Positions 1 through 8,878 of a stretch of 64,000 nt of DNA are shown here, piece by piece. Both the position numbers and the translations under genes were made by a program. The stretch's first letter is position 1, and every line of letters starts with the position of its first letter. A model generated the notes under the pieces. The model was given only the letters and a program-made list of their open reading frames with translations. It was not told the DNA's origin and made no database searches. The stretch lies in contig CASIAN010000013.1 of the NCBI GenBank assembly GCA_949372595.1, positions 82,844 to 146,843 on the forward strand. The letters are read 5' to 3'. The stretch is from CPC320 sp002336405. GTDB lineage: Bacteria > Pseudomonadota > Alphaproteobacteria > Rhodobacterales > Rhodobacteraceae.

Positions 1-467
1 CCGACCACCAGATCAGCCATCATCGTCGCGCCATTCGTCAAGACCACCTGCGGTATCACCGAGGTCTGCACCTGTTTTACCTTGTGCTGCAACCGCACTT
101 GAACCCCGGCCTGTCTTGCCGCACTCAGCAGACAGGCAACCAGATCCGCCCGATGAATGAAGTGGTAATTCTGTCCACCTGTTTGGGGCGAAACATCAAG
201 TGTCGCCACTATCGCCGAATTGCTATAATTGCGCAGGACCACAGAAGTTGCGGCCATCGACCGGTCAACCACCGCATCGCGTAACCCCAGCGCATCAAGC
301 ACCACAAAGCCATTTGGGCTGATCTGCAACCCGGCCCCCATGTCAGAGATTTCGGCAGTTTGTTCAAGCACGGTTACCACAGCGCCAAGCCGCGCCAACG
401 CCAGCGCCGCAGCAAGACCCCCAATCCCGCCACCGATCACGATGATTTTTTTACCGGTAATCCGCAT
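1..467 (-). CDS. FAD-dependent monooxygenase, N-terminal part (cut by window edge)
   Basis: The reverse strand is open from an ATG at 467 to the window edge, about 155 residues. Residues 7-25 carry an ADP-binding Rossmann motif (IVIGGGIGGLAAALALARL) followed by an acidic residue at the end of the second strand, and an MGAGLQISPN segment. Both are typical of the UbiH / salicylate-hydroxylase class of flavoprotein monooxygenases, which hydroxylate aromatic substrates with NAD(P)H and oxygen. The substrate cannot be told because the C-terminal domain lies outside. It is transcribed in the same direction as dksA, with about 70 bp between them. Confidence 0.8.
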   Translation of the reverse strand, partial: MRITGKKIIVIGGGIGGLAAALALARLGAVVTVLEQTAEISDMGAGLQISPNGFVVLDALGLRDAVVDRSMAATSVVLRNYSNSAIVATLDVSPQTGGQNYHFIHRADLVACLLSAARQAGVQVRLQHKVKQVQTSVIPQVVLTNGATMMADLVV

Positions 468-538
468 GCGCTATCCTGAAACCGAAACCGTCAAAGCATC
501 TGACACGACGGCTGTCGTTTAAGCCACAGCTGTCGAGC

Positions 539-961
539 TCAGTCGTCGCGGTGCACTTTTTCCTTGCGTTCGTGGCGTTCTTGCGCCTCGAGGCTCATCG
601 TCGCAATCGGTCGTGCATCCAGCCGCTTGAGTGAGATCGGCTCTCCGGTGACTTCGCAGTACCCAAATTCACCCTCGGCAATACGCTGCAAGGCCGAATC
701 AATCTTGGTCACCAGCTTACGCTGGCGGTCCCGGGTACGCAGTTCCAGTGAGCGGTCAGTTTCCTCACTGGCGCGATCCGCAGAATCAGGAATGTTGCGT
801 GTCGTCCCCTGAAGACCTTCCAGCGTATCTCTGGTCTCAACTAACAGATCAGCTTTCCAGCTCAACAATTTGCGTTGAAAATACTCACGCTGTTTGGCGT
901 TCATGAATGGTTCATCTTCGCTCGGTTTATAGTTATCGGGCAGAATCACGTCTGCTTTCAT
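539..961 (-). CDS. dksA: RNA polymerase-binding factor DksA, one-cysteine type
   Basis: Encodes about 140 residues of the DksA/TraR family, which binds the RNA polymerase secondary channel and, with ppGpp, adjusts transcription to nutrient supply. The start MKADVILPDN at 961 is preferred because GGAGAG lies 8 nt upstream; an earlier ATG at 1027 in the same frame lacks such a site. The N-terminal half is the predicted coiled coil, rich in Lys, Glu and Arg. The globular domain reads GYCEVTGEPISLKRLDARP and then ATMSLEAQ, so only one of the four usual zinc-binding cysteines is present. Zinc-free or one-Cys DksA proteins are known in alphaproteobacteria. The gene is divergent from the MoxR cluster. 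Confidence 0.93.
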   Translation of the reverse strand: MKADVILPDNYKPSEDEPFMNAKQREYFQRKLLSWKADLLVETRDTLEGLQGTTRNIPDSADRASEETDRSLELRTRDRQRKLVTKIDSALQRIAEGEFGYCEVTGEPISLKRLDARPIATMSLEAQERHERKEKVHRDD

Positions 962-1131
962 TTCGAGCTCTCCACAAGGTTGATGTTTTTCAGTTTGGCC
1001 AAACACACATACGCGTAGGCTGTGCATTACCTCATGACCCGCCGCTTGTCACTAGCTGTTAGGAGCCGATTGCGGTGTTTTTGTGTTCGCGTTAGTGTCA
1101 GCGCAAATCACTTACACAATTGGAATGACCG

Positions 1132-1971
1132 ATGAAATTTACAGGCACCCAAGAATATGTCGCAACAGATGATCTGACGGTTGCGGTCAATGCCGCCGTG
1201 ACGCTCGAAAGGCCACTTTTGGTCAAAGGCGAACCGGGAACCGGAAAAACAGAACTGGCCCGCCAAGTCGCTAAGGCTCTGGGCCTTGAGATGGTAGAAT
1301 GGAATATCAAATCCACAACGAAAGCACAGCAGGGGCTTTATGAGTATGACGCCGTTAGCCGCTTGCGTGACAGCCAACTTGGCGACGAAAAAGTGCAGGA
1401 TGTGCGCAACTATATTCGCAAGGGCAAGCTCTGGCAGGCTTTTGAGGCCGATGAAAAACTAGTATTATTGATCGATGAGATCGACAAAGCCGACATCGAG
1501 TTTCCCAATGATCTTTTGCAGGAACTCGATAAGATGGAATTCCATGTCTATGAGACCGATGAACTGATAAAAGCCCGCCAAAGGCCCATCGTCATCATCA
1601 CTTCAAACAATGAAAAAGAACTGCCTGATGCGTTTTTGCGGCGCTGCTTTTTTCATTATATACGGTTTCCTGACCTCGAAACGATGCGCCAAATTGTCGA
1701 AGTACATCACCCCGGGATAAAAGATGCGTTGCTGACCACTGCCCTCACCCAGTTCTACGAGTTGCGCGAACAGCAGGGTTTGAAGAAAAAACCCTCAACG
1801 TCCGAGGTGCTGGATTGGCTCAAACTGCTGTTGGCAGAAGATCTCACAGCTGAAGATTTAGCGCGGGATGGATCGAATGCTTTACCTCAGTTGCACGGGG
1901 CGCTGTTGAAAAACGAACAAGATGTGCATTTATTTGAGAGGCTGGCCTTTATGGCACGCGGCACTAGGTAG
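1132..1971 (+). CDS. MoxR-type AAA+ ATPase
   Basis: A 279-residue AAA+ ATPase of the MoxR/CoxD type. Walker A is GEPGTGKTE near residue 33, Walker B is LLIDEIDKAD near residue 113, and an arginine-finger region (AFLRRCFF) lies near residue 180. MoxR ATPases work with a VWA-domain partner as a chaperone pair that helps metal-enzyme maturation or complex assembly. The partner here is the VWA gene at 2312. The start ATG is the first in the frame. The real substrate of this pair in Rhodobacterales is not known to me. Confidence 0.92.
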   Translation: MKFTGTQEYVATDDLTVAVNAAVTLERPLLVKGEPGTGKTELARQVAKALGLEMVEWNIKSTTKAQQGLYEYDAVSRLRDSQLGDEKVQDVRNYIRKGKLWQAFEADEKLVLLIDEIDKADIEFPNDLLQELDKMEFHVYETDELIKARQRPIVIITSNNEKELPDAFLRRCFFHYIRFPDLETMRQIVEVHHPGIKDALLTTALTQFYELREQQGLKKKPSTSEVLDWLKLLLAEDLTAEDLARDGSNALPQLHGALLKNEQDVHLFERLAFMARGTR

Positions 1972-2141
1972 ACCAACCAAGCAAGGCGATATAATAAAGT
2001 GCTGCTCAATGATGCACAAAACAGGGTGGTTCGACTAGACAGCGCCTGTCAGGCCAGATAGCAAACCGGCTAATAGCTGCTGGGATTTGACAAAAAACCA
2101 CCTTGCAAAGGCCAAGCCACGCGGGGAAAATAGGAAAACGT

Positions 2142-2309
2142 ATGCTAATAATATTGGGATTGATTTGCGGCGTGTCTTTTGGCGGCTACACCGCCCATCG
2201 CCGAAAAGGCCGCTGGCCCGACATTCTGCATTATGCCACCAGCTATGGCATCATGTTTATGCTCGCGGGTCTGGTCGTAACTTTGATCATCCACCGAGCT
2301 GCGACGTAG
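2142..2309 (+). CDS. Small membrane protein between MoxR and VWA genes
   Basis: A 55-residue protein starting MLIILGLICG at 2142. It has two hydrophobic stretches (about residues 1-14 and 31-48) separated by a basic loop (HRRKGRW), so a two-helix inner membrane protein is likely. The stop codon lies 2 bp before the ATG of the VWA gene, which implies translational coupling and a shared operon. No family was recognised. The in-frame extension to 2103 lacks the hydrophobic start and is less likely. Confidence 0.6.
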   Translation: MLIILGLICGVSFGGYTAHRRKGRWPDILHYATSYGIMFMLAGLVVTLIIHRAAT

Positions 2310-2311
2310 CG

Positions 2312-3496
2312 ATGTTTCTGCCGTTCTTTGAAAACCTGCGCGAGCGTAAAATTCCAGTCTCTCTACGCGAATATCTAACATTTTTAGAGGCCGTGAAAGC
2401 TGGCATCGTGACCTATGATATTGAGGCGTTTTACTATCTAGCGCGCAGTGCAATGGTCAAAGACGAGCGCAATATCGATAAATTTGATCAGGCGTTCTCT
2501 GCCACATTCAAGGGTCTTGAGGATATCACGCTTGGCGAAGTGATGGAGGCTGTGGACATCCCTGCAGACTGGCTGGAAAAGATGGCAGAAAAGCATCTCA
2601 GTCAGGAGGAGCGCGACGAGATTAAGTCGCTTGGCGGGTTTGAAAAACTGATGGAGACCCTGAAAGAACGCCTTAAAGAACAAGAGAAACGCCATCAGGG
2701 CGGCAGCAAATGGATCGGCACCGCGGGCACATCGCCGTTTGGCGCTTTTGGCTATAACCCCGAAGGCGTGCGGATCGGCCAGAACGAAAGCCGGCACAAG
2801 CGTGCGATCAAGGTTTGGGACAAACGCGAGTTTAAAAACCTCGACGATACGATTGAGTTGGGCACAAGAAACATTAAAGTTGCGCTGAAACGTCTGCGCC
2901 AATGGGCCCGCGACGGGGCCGAGGACGAGCTTGATCTGGATGGTACCATCAAGGCCACAGCCGAAAACGGCTATCTTGATGTGAAAACCCGCCCCGAGCG
3001 GCGCAATGCCGTAAAAGTTCTGCTGTTTCTTGATGTTGGCGGCTCAATGGATTCCCATGTCAAGGTGGTGGAGGAATTGTTCAGCGCGGCGCGGACCGAG
3101 TTCAAACACCTTGAATATTATTATTTTCACAACTGCCTCTATGAGGGGGTTTGGCGGGACAACAACCGGCGCTGGGATGCGCAAATTCCGACCATGGACG
3201 TTTTGCACACCTATGGAGCTGACTATAAATGCATTTTTGTCGGCGATGCGAGCATGTCACCCTATGAGATCGCCTACCCCGGTGGTGCCAACGAGCATTG
3301 GAACGCCGAGGCGGGTCAAGTCTGGTTGCAGCGTGCGCAAGACCACTGGCAAAATCACCTCTGGCTTAATCCGGTACCACAGAAATACTGGGGTTACACA
3401 CATTCCATCAGCATGATCCAAGACCTTTTTCCTGGCCGGATGGTTCCGATGACACTGGCTGGAATAGAACAAGGCATGAAACAACTCGGCCGCTAG
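2312..3496 (+). CDS. VWA domain protein, CoxE-like
   Basis: A 394-residue protein with a C-terminal von Willebrand A domain beginning near residue 235 (VLLFLDVGGSMDSHV). The first serine of the DxSxS metal site is replaced by glycine, which is common in this CoxE-like subgroup. The N-terminal half (FFENLRERKIPVSLREYL) is typical of partners of MoxR ATPases. The start at 2312 is chosen over an in-frame site at 2087 because the preceding small gene ends 2 bp before it and the homologous N-terminus begins MFLPFFENLR. It probably acts with the ATPase encoded at 1132 in assembling an unidentified complex. Confidence 0.9.
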   Translation: MFLPFFENLRERKIPVSLREYLTFLEAVKAGIVTYDIEAFYYLARSAMVKDERNIDKFDQAFSATFKGLEDITLGEVMEAVDIPADWLEKMAEKHLSQEERDEIKSLGGFEKLMETLKERLKEQEKRHQGGSKWIGTAGTSPFGAFGYNPEGVRIGQNESRHKRAIKVWDKREFKNLDDTIELGTRNIKVALKRLRQWARDGAEDELDLDGTIKATAENGYLDVKTRPERRNAVKVLLFLDVGGSMDSHVKVVEELFSAARTEFKHLEYYYFHNCLYEGVWRDNNRRWDAQIPTMDVLHTYGADYKCIFVGDASMSPYEIAYPGGANEHWNAEAGQVWLQRAQDHWQNHLWLNPVPQKYWGYTHSISMIQDLFPGRMVPMTLAGIEQGMKQLGR

Positions 3497-3564
3497 CAGG
3501 TCGAGTTGCGCCCTGTGGCCCGAGCATGCTTGTCATAGGGTGGATGATGCCCCATATAAGTTAA

Positions 3565-4248
3565 ATGTTGCAATTTTCACCCATTCTTCTGGCCCTAATT
3601 TACGGCGTTATCATGTACCGGTTTTCGGTCTGGCGTACCAATCGCGAGCTCACCGGCCAGTCGCATGAATTGCTTGATCCAAAGTTAAAAGTGTTGACCG
3701 ACCGCATGGCTAAAGCGCTTGAGGTGGCTAAAATTCGCTTGCATCTTTATGAAATTGATCCGGTCAACGGTCTGGCCGCACCCGATGGCAAAATCTATAT
3801 CACCCGCGGCTTTTATCGCAAGTTCACCGATGGCGAGGTCACTGCCGAAGAAATGGCAAGCGTGGTGGCCCATGAGTTAGGGCATGTGGCCCTTGGTCAT
3901 TCACGCCGACGCATGATCGATTTCTCGGGCCAAAACGCGCTTCGCACCGCACTGGCGATGATCCTGAGCCGATTCATTCCGGGCATTGGTGGCTGGATTG
4001 CAAATATGCTGACAACGCTGTTGGCCGCGAGGCTATCGCGCAGCGATGAATATGAAGCCGATGAATATGCCTCGGCTTTGTTGATCAAATCAGGCATCGG
4101 AACTGCCCCACAAAGAGACCTCTTGGGAAAGCTTGAGACCTTGACCAAATCAAGCGGTGGCGCAGCGCCAGCTTGGCTAATGAGCCACCCCAAGACCAAA
4201 GACCGAATTGCCGCCATCGAAAAAAACGACGCGCGGTGGCACAAGTGA
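3565..4248 (+). CDS. M48 family zinc metalloprotease
   Basis: A 227-residue M48 peptidase. The zinc site HELGHVALGH lies near residue 103, and the third ligand region (SRSDEYEADEYA) near residue 160. A hydrophobic N-terminus (LLALIYGVIMYRF) could be a membrane anchor or an uncleaved signal. M48 enzymes of this size resemble HtpX/YcaL-type proteases that handle misfolded envelope proteins, but no partner is evident. The gene is 68 bp after the VWA gene and convergent, 4 bp away, with the gene at 4253. Confidence 0.88.
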   Translation: MLQFSPILLALIYGVIMYRFSVWRTNRELTGQSHELLDPKLKVLTDRMAKALEVAKIRLHLYEIDPVNGLAAPDGKIYITRGFYRKFTDGEVTAEEMASVVAHELGHVALGHSRRRMIDFSGQNALRTALAMILSRFIPGIGGWIANMLTTLLAARLSRSDEYEADEYASALLIKSGIGTAPQRDLLGKLETLTKSSGGAAPAWLMSHPKTKDRIAAIEKNDARWHK

Positions 4249-4252
4249 ACCC

Positions 4253-4522
4253 CTAATGGTTGCGGCGTCCACGCCAACCACCACGTCGGACCGGCGCAGG
4301 GCTGGCTTCCAACCCTTCTTTCAGCACATGCGTCATCGGATGATCGGGGTATGCGGCGCCGTATTGGATCAAGAGCCGCGCGATCACTGTCAGAGGTTTC
4401 TCGTCAGCTGGTACACCCAGCGACCAGGCCAGAAAAATCGTCCGGCATTCACCATAGGTGATCCCAGCAATATTATACCCTTCTCTTATCAGAGCTTTGG
4501 GGTCGTCTATATCGCCCTTCAT
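4253..4522 (-). CDS. Conserved small hypothetical protein downstream of glnE
   Basis: An 89-residue protein whose ATG overlaps the glnE stop by 4 bp, so it is translationally coupled to glnE. The sequence shows no membrane segment; it has a motif YPDHPMTHVLKEGLE near residue 57 and a basic Arg/Gly tail (RRGGWRGRRNH). I do not recognise its family. Coupling to the glutamine synthetase adenylyltransferase gene hints at a conserved neighbour but does not establish a role in nitrogen control. Confidence 0.7.
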   Translation of the reverse strand: MKGDIDDPKALIREGYNIAGITYGECRTIFLAWSLGVPADEKPLTVIARLLIQYGAAYPDHPMTHVLKEGLEASPAPVRRGGWRGRRNH

Positions 4523-7302
4523 GGGCTGTCCTCCCTATGCGCTGGCAAGGCCTTGGCAATGCAAACTGCCGCCTGTTGTGCCAGATCGACCAACCGCGAT
4601 TGCAACCTATCCACATCGCTCATACCGGTTATCCTTAGTAAGAAATCTCGACCCGCTTGGCCCATGCCAGACACTTCCAAAGGATGTTCCGATACCAATC
4701 TTGCCGCCACTTGTACCCGCCAACAAAGATCATAAACTTGATTTAAAGCTGTCAAGTCCGCGTCATCCAGCCAGCCAATTGCGACAGCACCACGCAAACC
4801 AGATGCAACATCAGTTACAGGCAGCCCTGCCAAAACAGCGCCAGCCTGTGATACCAGTTCCACGTCCAGTAACCGCCCCGGGCCTATTTTCACATCCAGA
4901 GTTCCAGCCGGGGCTTTCGCCATAGAAATACGCGCACGCATATCCGCCACCTCCTGCAACACCGTCTCGCGGCGCTGGTCTTGCCCCAGCAAATCGACGC
5001 GAAAACTCTCAACATCGGCTGCCAAGGCAGAATTTCCAATAATGACCCGCGCCCGACTAAGCGCCAGATGTTCCCAGACCCAGGCTTCATCGCGTTGATA
5101 GGCGCGAAAGCTTTTCCAACTGGTGGCAACCGGTCCTTGATTGCCCGAAGGCCGCAACCGCATATCCACCTGATAGACCCGTCCCTCAGCCATGGGCGCT
5201 GTCATTGCGGTCACCAGTGCCTGCGTCAGCCGGGCGTAATAAAGGCGCGCCGCCAGTGGTCTGCGGCCCTCAGAGGCCTCGGCACCATCTGCATCATAGA
5301 TCACGATCAAATCCAAATCAGAACCTGCGTTAAGACGCCGTGCACCCAAAGACCCCATTCCAAGAACAACCGCCCCGCGACCGGGCGGAGAGCCGTGTTT
5401 TTCGGTGAATTTCGCCACTACTTCGGGCCACAGAGCTTTGAGCATCGCGCCCGCCAGATCAGCATATTGACGCCCGGCTTGCGCCGCATCAACCAACCCG
5501 CGCAAGGCATGCACACCGACGCGAAAATGCCACTCTTTTCCCCAGCGACGCGCAGTCTCAAGTTTTCGTTCATAATCCGCCTCTGCCGCCAAGGCCTGAG
5601 ATAGCTCGATTTCCAGTCCGGGCTCTTCAGGCCAATCTGCAAAAAAATCTCCCCCTATCACCGCATCAAAAACCGCTGCGTTACGAGATAGGTGACGCCC
5701 AAGCGCCGGCGCTGTGACAACGATATCTATCAACAGATCGATCAACTGCGGGTTTGCTTCAAACAGTGAAAATAACTGGACACCAGCAGGCAGACCAGCC
5801 AGAAATCCGTCAAAGGCAATCAAGGCTTCGTGCGGTCTTGCCGCCGTCTGCAACCGGGCCATAATTTCCGGTTTGAGACGGTTGAAAATCGTCATCGCCC
5901 GCTCGGAACGCAGCGCCGGATATTGTGGCCACTGACCCGTCACTTCGGGCGTATCAACTTCCGGCACCGCGCCATTGGTTGCATCGCGGGTAAAAAAACT
6001 CTCTGTCAACTCATGGACTTCGGTCAGGCGGTGCATCAAATCTTGCTGCAACTGCGCTACGTCCTGCCCCATAAAACACGCCAGACGTTGAAAGTGTTCC
6101 ACGGTATTTGGCAAATTGTGGGTTTGGGCGTCATTGATCATTTGCAATCGGTGCTCCACCTCGCGGTGCACGCGATAATGATCGCTCAGCTTTTGCGCCG
6201 TATCGTCCCCAACCCAACCTTTATCTGCCAGAACCGCCAATGCAGCCACTGTGCCACGCGGGCGCAGTGTTGCATCGCGGCCACCCGCAATCAGCTGTCG
6301 GGTCTGGGTGAAAAACTCGATTTCGCGGATACCTCCGCGCCCCAGTTTTATATGGTGTCCCGGCAGGGTGATTGGTCCGTGCAGCCTTTTGTGACTGCGA
6401 ATGCGCAACCGCATGTCATGGGCATCCTGGATTGCGGCAAAATCCAGATGGCGTCGCCAGACAAACGGTCGCAAATTTTGCAAAAACCGCCCACCTGCGG
6501 CCAGATCGCCCGCCGCGGGGCGCGCTTTGATATAGGCAGCCCGCTCCCATGTGCGGCCCTGGCTTTCATAATAGTTCTCAGCACCCGCCATCGACATGCA
6601 CACCGGCGTCACCCCTGAATCAGGACGCAATCGGAGATCAGTCCGAAACACATACCCTTCACTCGACACTTCGCTCAACACCGCAACCATTCGCTTGGTT
6701 GCTCTGACAAAGGCCGCCCGTACCTCGGGGTAGTCGTCGCGCTCAAACCGGGTCTCATCGAACAGACAAATCAAATCGATGTCGGACGAATAATTCAATT
6801 CTTGCGCGCCCATCTTGCCCATGGCCAACACCACCATGCCCGCGCCGCTCGCCAGATCATCCTCCGTAACACCCGGCAATTTGCCGCGCCGCAACTCACC
6901 CTCAAGGCCCGCCCGAAGTGCCAGTGCGCAGCTTACATCAGCAAACTCTGTCAATATCGCAGTCACAGTCTCTAAGGGCCAGACACCAGCCAAATCTGCC
7001 AATCCAGTGATCAGGGCAACGCGTCGTTTGGCCTGACGCAATGCAAAAGAAAGCATTGTCGTGGCGCCATTTTGCAACTCTGTGAATTGTTTGTCTAACG
7101 CGGCTTCGGGATCATTTAGCGCTGAGACCAGCCAGTCTGCCTCTTTTTCAACGAGTGATCTTAAATACGGGCTGCATCCCCCCGCACCGGCGAGTAATTT
7201 GGCCACATCCCCTTCGGCCTGGGGTATCAATAAAGCTGTTTCTGCCCCCCGTTCAGCCTCAAAAGCCGATGGCAGGCGTGTGATACGCGTGCTGAAATCC
7301 AT
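4519..7302 (-). CDS. glnE: Bifunctional glutamine synthetase adenylyltransferase / deadenylylase
   Basis: A 927-residue GlnE that adds AMP to, or removes it from, glutamine synthetase in response to PII and glutamine. Two nucleotidyltransferase domains are visible: GKMGAQELNYSSDIDLICL near residue 160 (deadenylylase half) and GMGSLGARRLNAGSDLDLIV near residue 650 (adenylyltransferase half). Each carries the G-S/G-S...D-x-D catalytic pattern. The length is near the usual 930-990. A linker helical region lies between them. It is the first gene of a pair with the small gene at 4253. Confidence 0.96.
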   Translation of the reverse strand: MDFSTRITRLPSAFEAERGAETALLIPQAEGDVAKLLAGAGGCSPYLRSLVEKEADWLVSALNDPEAALDKQFTELQNGATTMLSFALRQAKRRVALITGLADLAGVWPLETVTAILTEFADVSCALALRAGLEGELRRGKLPGVTEDDLASGAGMVVLAMGKMGAQELNYSSDIDLICLFDETRFERDDYPEVRAAFVRATKRMVAVLSEVSSEGYVFRTDLRLRPDSGVTPVCMSMAGAENYYESQGRTWERAAYIKARPAAGDLAAGGRFLQNLRPFVWRRHLDFAAIQDAHDMRLRIRSHKRLHGPITLPGHHIKLGRGGIREIEFFTQTRQLIAGGRDATLRPRGTVAALAVLADKGWVGDDTAQKLSDHYRVHREVEHRLQMINDAQTHNLPNTVEHFQRLACFMGQDVAQLQQDLMHRLTEVHELTESFFTRDATNGAVPEVDTPEVTGQWPQYPALRSERAMTIFNRLKPEIMARLQTAARPHEALIAFDGFLAGLPAGVQLFSLFEANPQLIDLLIDIVVTAPALGRHLSRNAAVFDAVIGGDFFADWPEEPGLEIELSQALAAEADYERKLETARRWGKEWHFRVGVHALRGLVDAAQAGRQYADLAGAMLKALWPEVVAKFTEKHGSPPGRGAVVLGMGSLGARRLNAGSDLDLIVIYDADGAEASEGRRPLAARLYYARLTQALVTAMTAPMAEGRVYQVDMRLRPSGNQGPVATSWKSFRAYQRDEAWVWEHLALSRARVIIGNSALAADVESFRVDLLGQDQRRETVLQEVADMRARISMAKAPAGTLDVKIGPGRLLDVELVSQAGAVLAGLPVTDVASGLRGAVAIGWLDDADLTALNQVYDLCWRVQVAARLVSEHPLEVSGMGQAGRDFLLRITGMSDVDRLQSRLVDLAQQAAVCIAKALPAHREDSP

Positions 7303-7573
7303 ATCCCCAGATGAACCAATCTGGGAGGGCAGGTCAATGACCCAGATTGGGCGCGGCTAATTTAGCTTCGCCATGTCAACATGATTTGGCACCCCGAGCA
7401 AAGCCGTAACAGTCCCGCGCCCTTGTACCAGATCGGTTCTCAGGCGCGCCGGTCAGCAATTAAAACAACAGATCTGAAATGTCCCAATCCAAATACACCA
7501 ACACCACGTTCATTTGAGCTTGGCGCGATGGCTTTAGATTGTTATAATGGTATCCAACTCAAAGTAGGATCGC

Positions 7574-8392
7574 ATGCGTCATTCGTTACCGATTGCACCG
7601 CAGTTTTATGTGACTGCGCCCCAAACCTGCCCGTATCTTGACGCGCAGGTGGAGAGAAAGCTGTTCACCGCTCTGCAGGGTGAAAATGCCCAAGCGTTGA
7701 ATGATAGTCTGTCAAAACAGGGTTTTCGACGCTCACAAAACGTCCTTTACCGCCCGTCTTGCGCCAATTGTCAGGCCTGTGTTTCGGCGCGTATCGACAT
7801 TTCAAAATTTGTGCTGTCCAAATCACAACGACGCTGTAAAAAGCGCAATCAGCAGCTCATCCGGCGGGCCACATCCCCCTGGGCCACGGAAGAGCAATAC
7901 GAGCTGTTTCGCAGGTATCTCGGTTCGCGCCACGCCGCTGGCGGCATGGCCGATATGGATGTCTATGAATTTGCGGCAATGATAGAGGAAACTCCAATAA
8001 AATCACGGGTGGTTGAATACACCGACCCGACCGATAACAGCCTTGTTGCGGTTTGCCTAACCGATGTTCTGGATGACGGCTTGAGCCTGGTTTATTCGTT
8101 TTATCAACCTGAAAAATACCGTGACAGTCTGGGTACTTATATCATTCTGGATCAGATTGATATCGCGCGGGAGATCGGTCTGCCCCATGTTTATTTAGGC
8201 TATTGGGTGAAGGGCAGTGATAAGATGGATTATAAGGCCAATTATTCTGGTCTGGAAATCTATTTTGATCACGACTGGCATCCGATGCCCGACGCCGAGA
8301 CATTCCAGCACAATACCCAGATTGCCCGCTCAGATCCCATTGCGGAACAAGTTGGCAGGATCAAATTACCAGGCAGTAATCCCATAGGGTAG
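7574..8392 (+). CDS. bpt: Aspartate/glutamate leucyltransferase (N-end rule)
   Basis: A 272-residue aminoacyl-tRNA protein transferase of the Ate1/Bpt group. It transfers Leu from Leu-tRNA to N-terminal Asp or Glu, marking proteins for ClpAP-type degradation. Family marks are TCPYL near residue 17, the cysteine-rich RPSCANCQACVSARID near residue 57, and a GNAT-like C-terminal half with LSLVYSFYQPE and YLGYWVKGS. The length matches the bacterial Bpt class. It stands alone downstream of a 270 bp gap from glnE, which is divergent. Confidence 0.93.
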   Translation: MRHSLPIAPQFYVTAPQTCPYLDAQVERKLFTALQGENAQALNDSLSKQGFRRSQNVLYRPSCANCQACVSARIDISKFVLSKSQRRCKKRNQQLIRRATSPWATEEQYELFRRYLGSRHAAGGMADMDVYEFAAMIEETPIKSRVVEYTDPTDNSLVAVCLTDVLDDGLSLVYSFYQPEKYRDSLGTYIILDQIDIAREIGLPHVYLGYWVKGSDKMDYKANYSGLEIYFDHDWHPMPDAETFQHNTQIARSDPIAEQVGRIKLPGSNPIG

Positions 8393-8415
8393 TCAAAGCT
8401 CGCATCCGCTTAAGA

Positions 8416-8830
8416 ATGCATCCAGACTGCGGTACAAACATGCGCCACTTCTGCGCCTTCAGTCCTGTACCCAGCCATCAGGCCGGTTTGGATTTCTACG
8501 TTGGCGTTTTAGGGTTTTCAGTTATTAAAGATCACCGGATCAACGCACACAAACGGTGGCTGGTGATTGCCCCTGAGGCCGAGTGCACAACAAATATCAT
8601 CCTCGCAAAGGCCACGGAGGGGGGCACAAATAAGCGCCATAAGTAAACAGACCGGCGGTTGGGTCGGTTTTTTTCTAAACAGCGATAACTTTGACGCCGA
8701 TTATGCTGCCATGCGCGCAGCCGGAGTATTCTTTGAGTAAACCCCGCGTGACGAATCCTATGGCCGGGTTGTGGTCTGGCAAGACCCGTTTGGAAACCGC
8801 TGGGATTTACTCCAGAGAAACAGAGTGTGA
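8416..8830 (+). pseudogene. VOC/glyoxalase-like protein, frameshifted and with a stop
   Basis: Two frames together encode a vicinal-oxygen-chelate domain of about 135 residues. The first half reads FSPVPSHQAGLDFYVGVLGF, and the second half, in the +1 frame, reads QTGGWVGFFLNSDNFDADY and VVWQDPFGNRWDLLQ. The break falls in a run of six G at 8619-8624. A second lesion, TAA at 8738-8740, replaces a sense codon in the second half. Such proteins resemble fosfomycin/bleomycin resistance or glyoxalase-type enzymes, but this copy cannot make a full product unless both lesions are sequence errors. Confidence 0.8.
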
Positions 8831-8878
8831 CCCGCACCAAACGGATCACACGCCTTATAAAGGATTGGCAGAACGGTA

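Noticed and set aside
4981..5604. Long plus-strand frames opposite glnE
   Set aside because: They are antisense shadows of a well-supported GlnE frame in GC-rich DNA.
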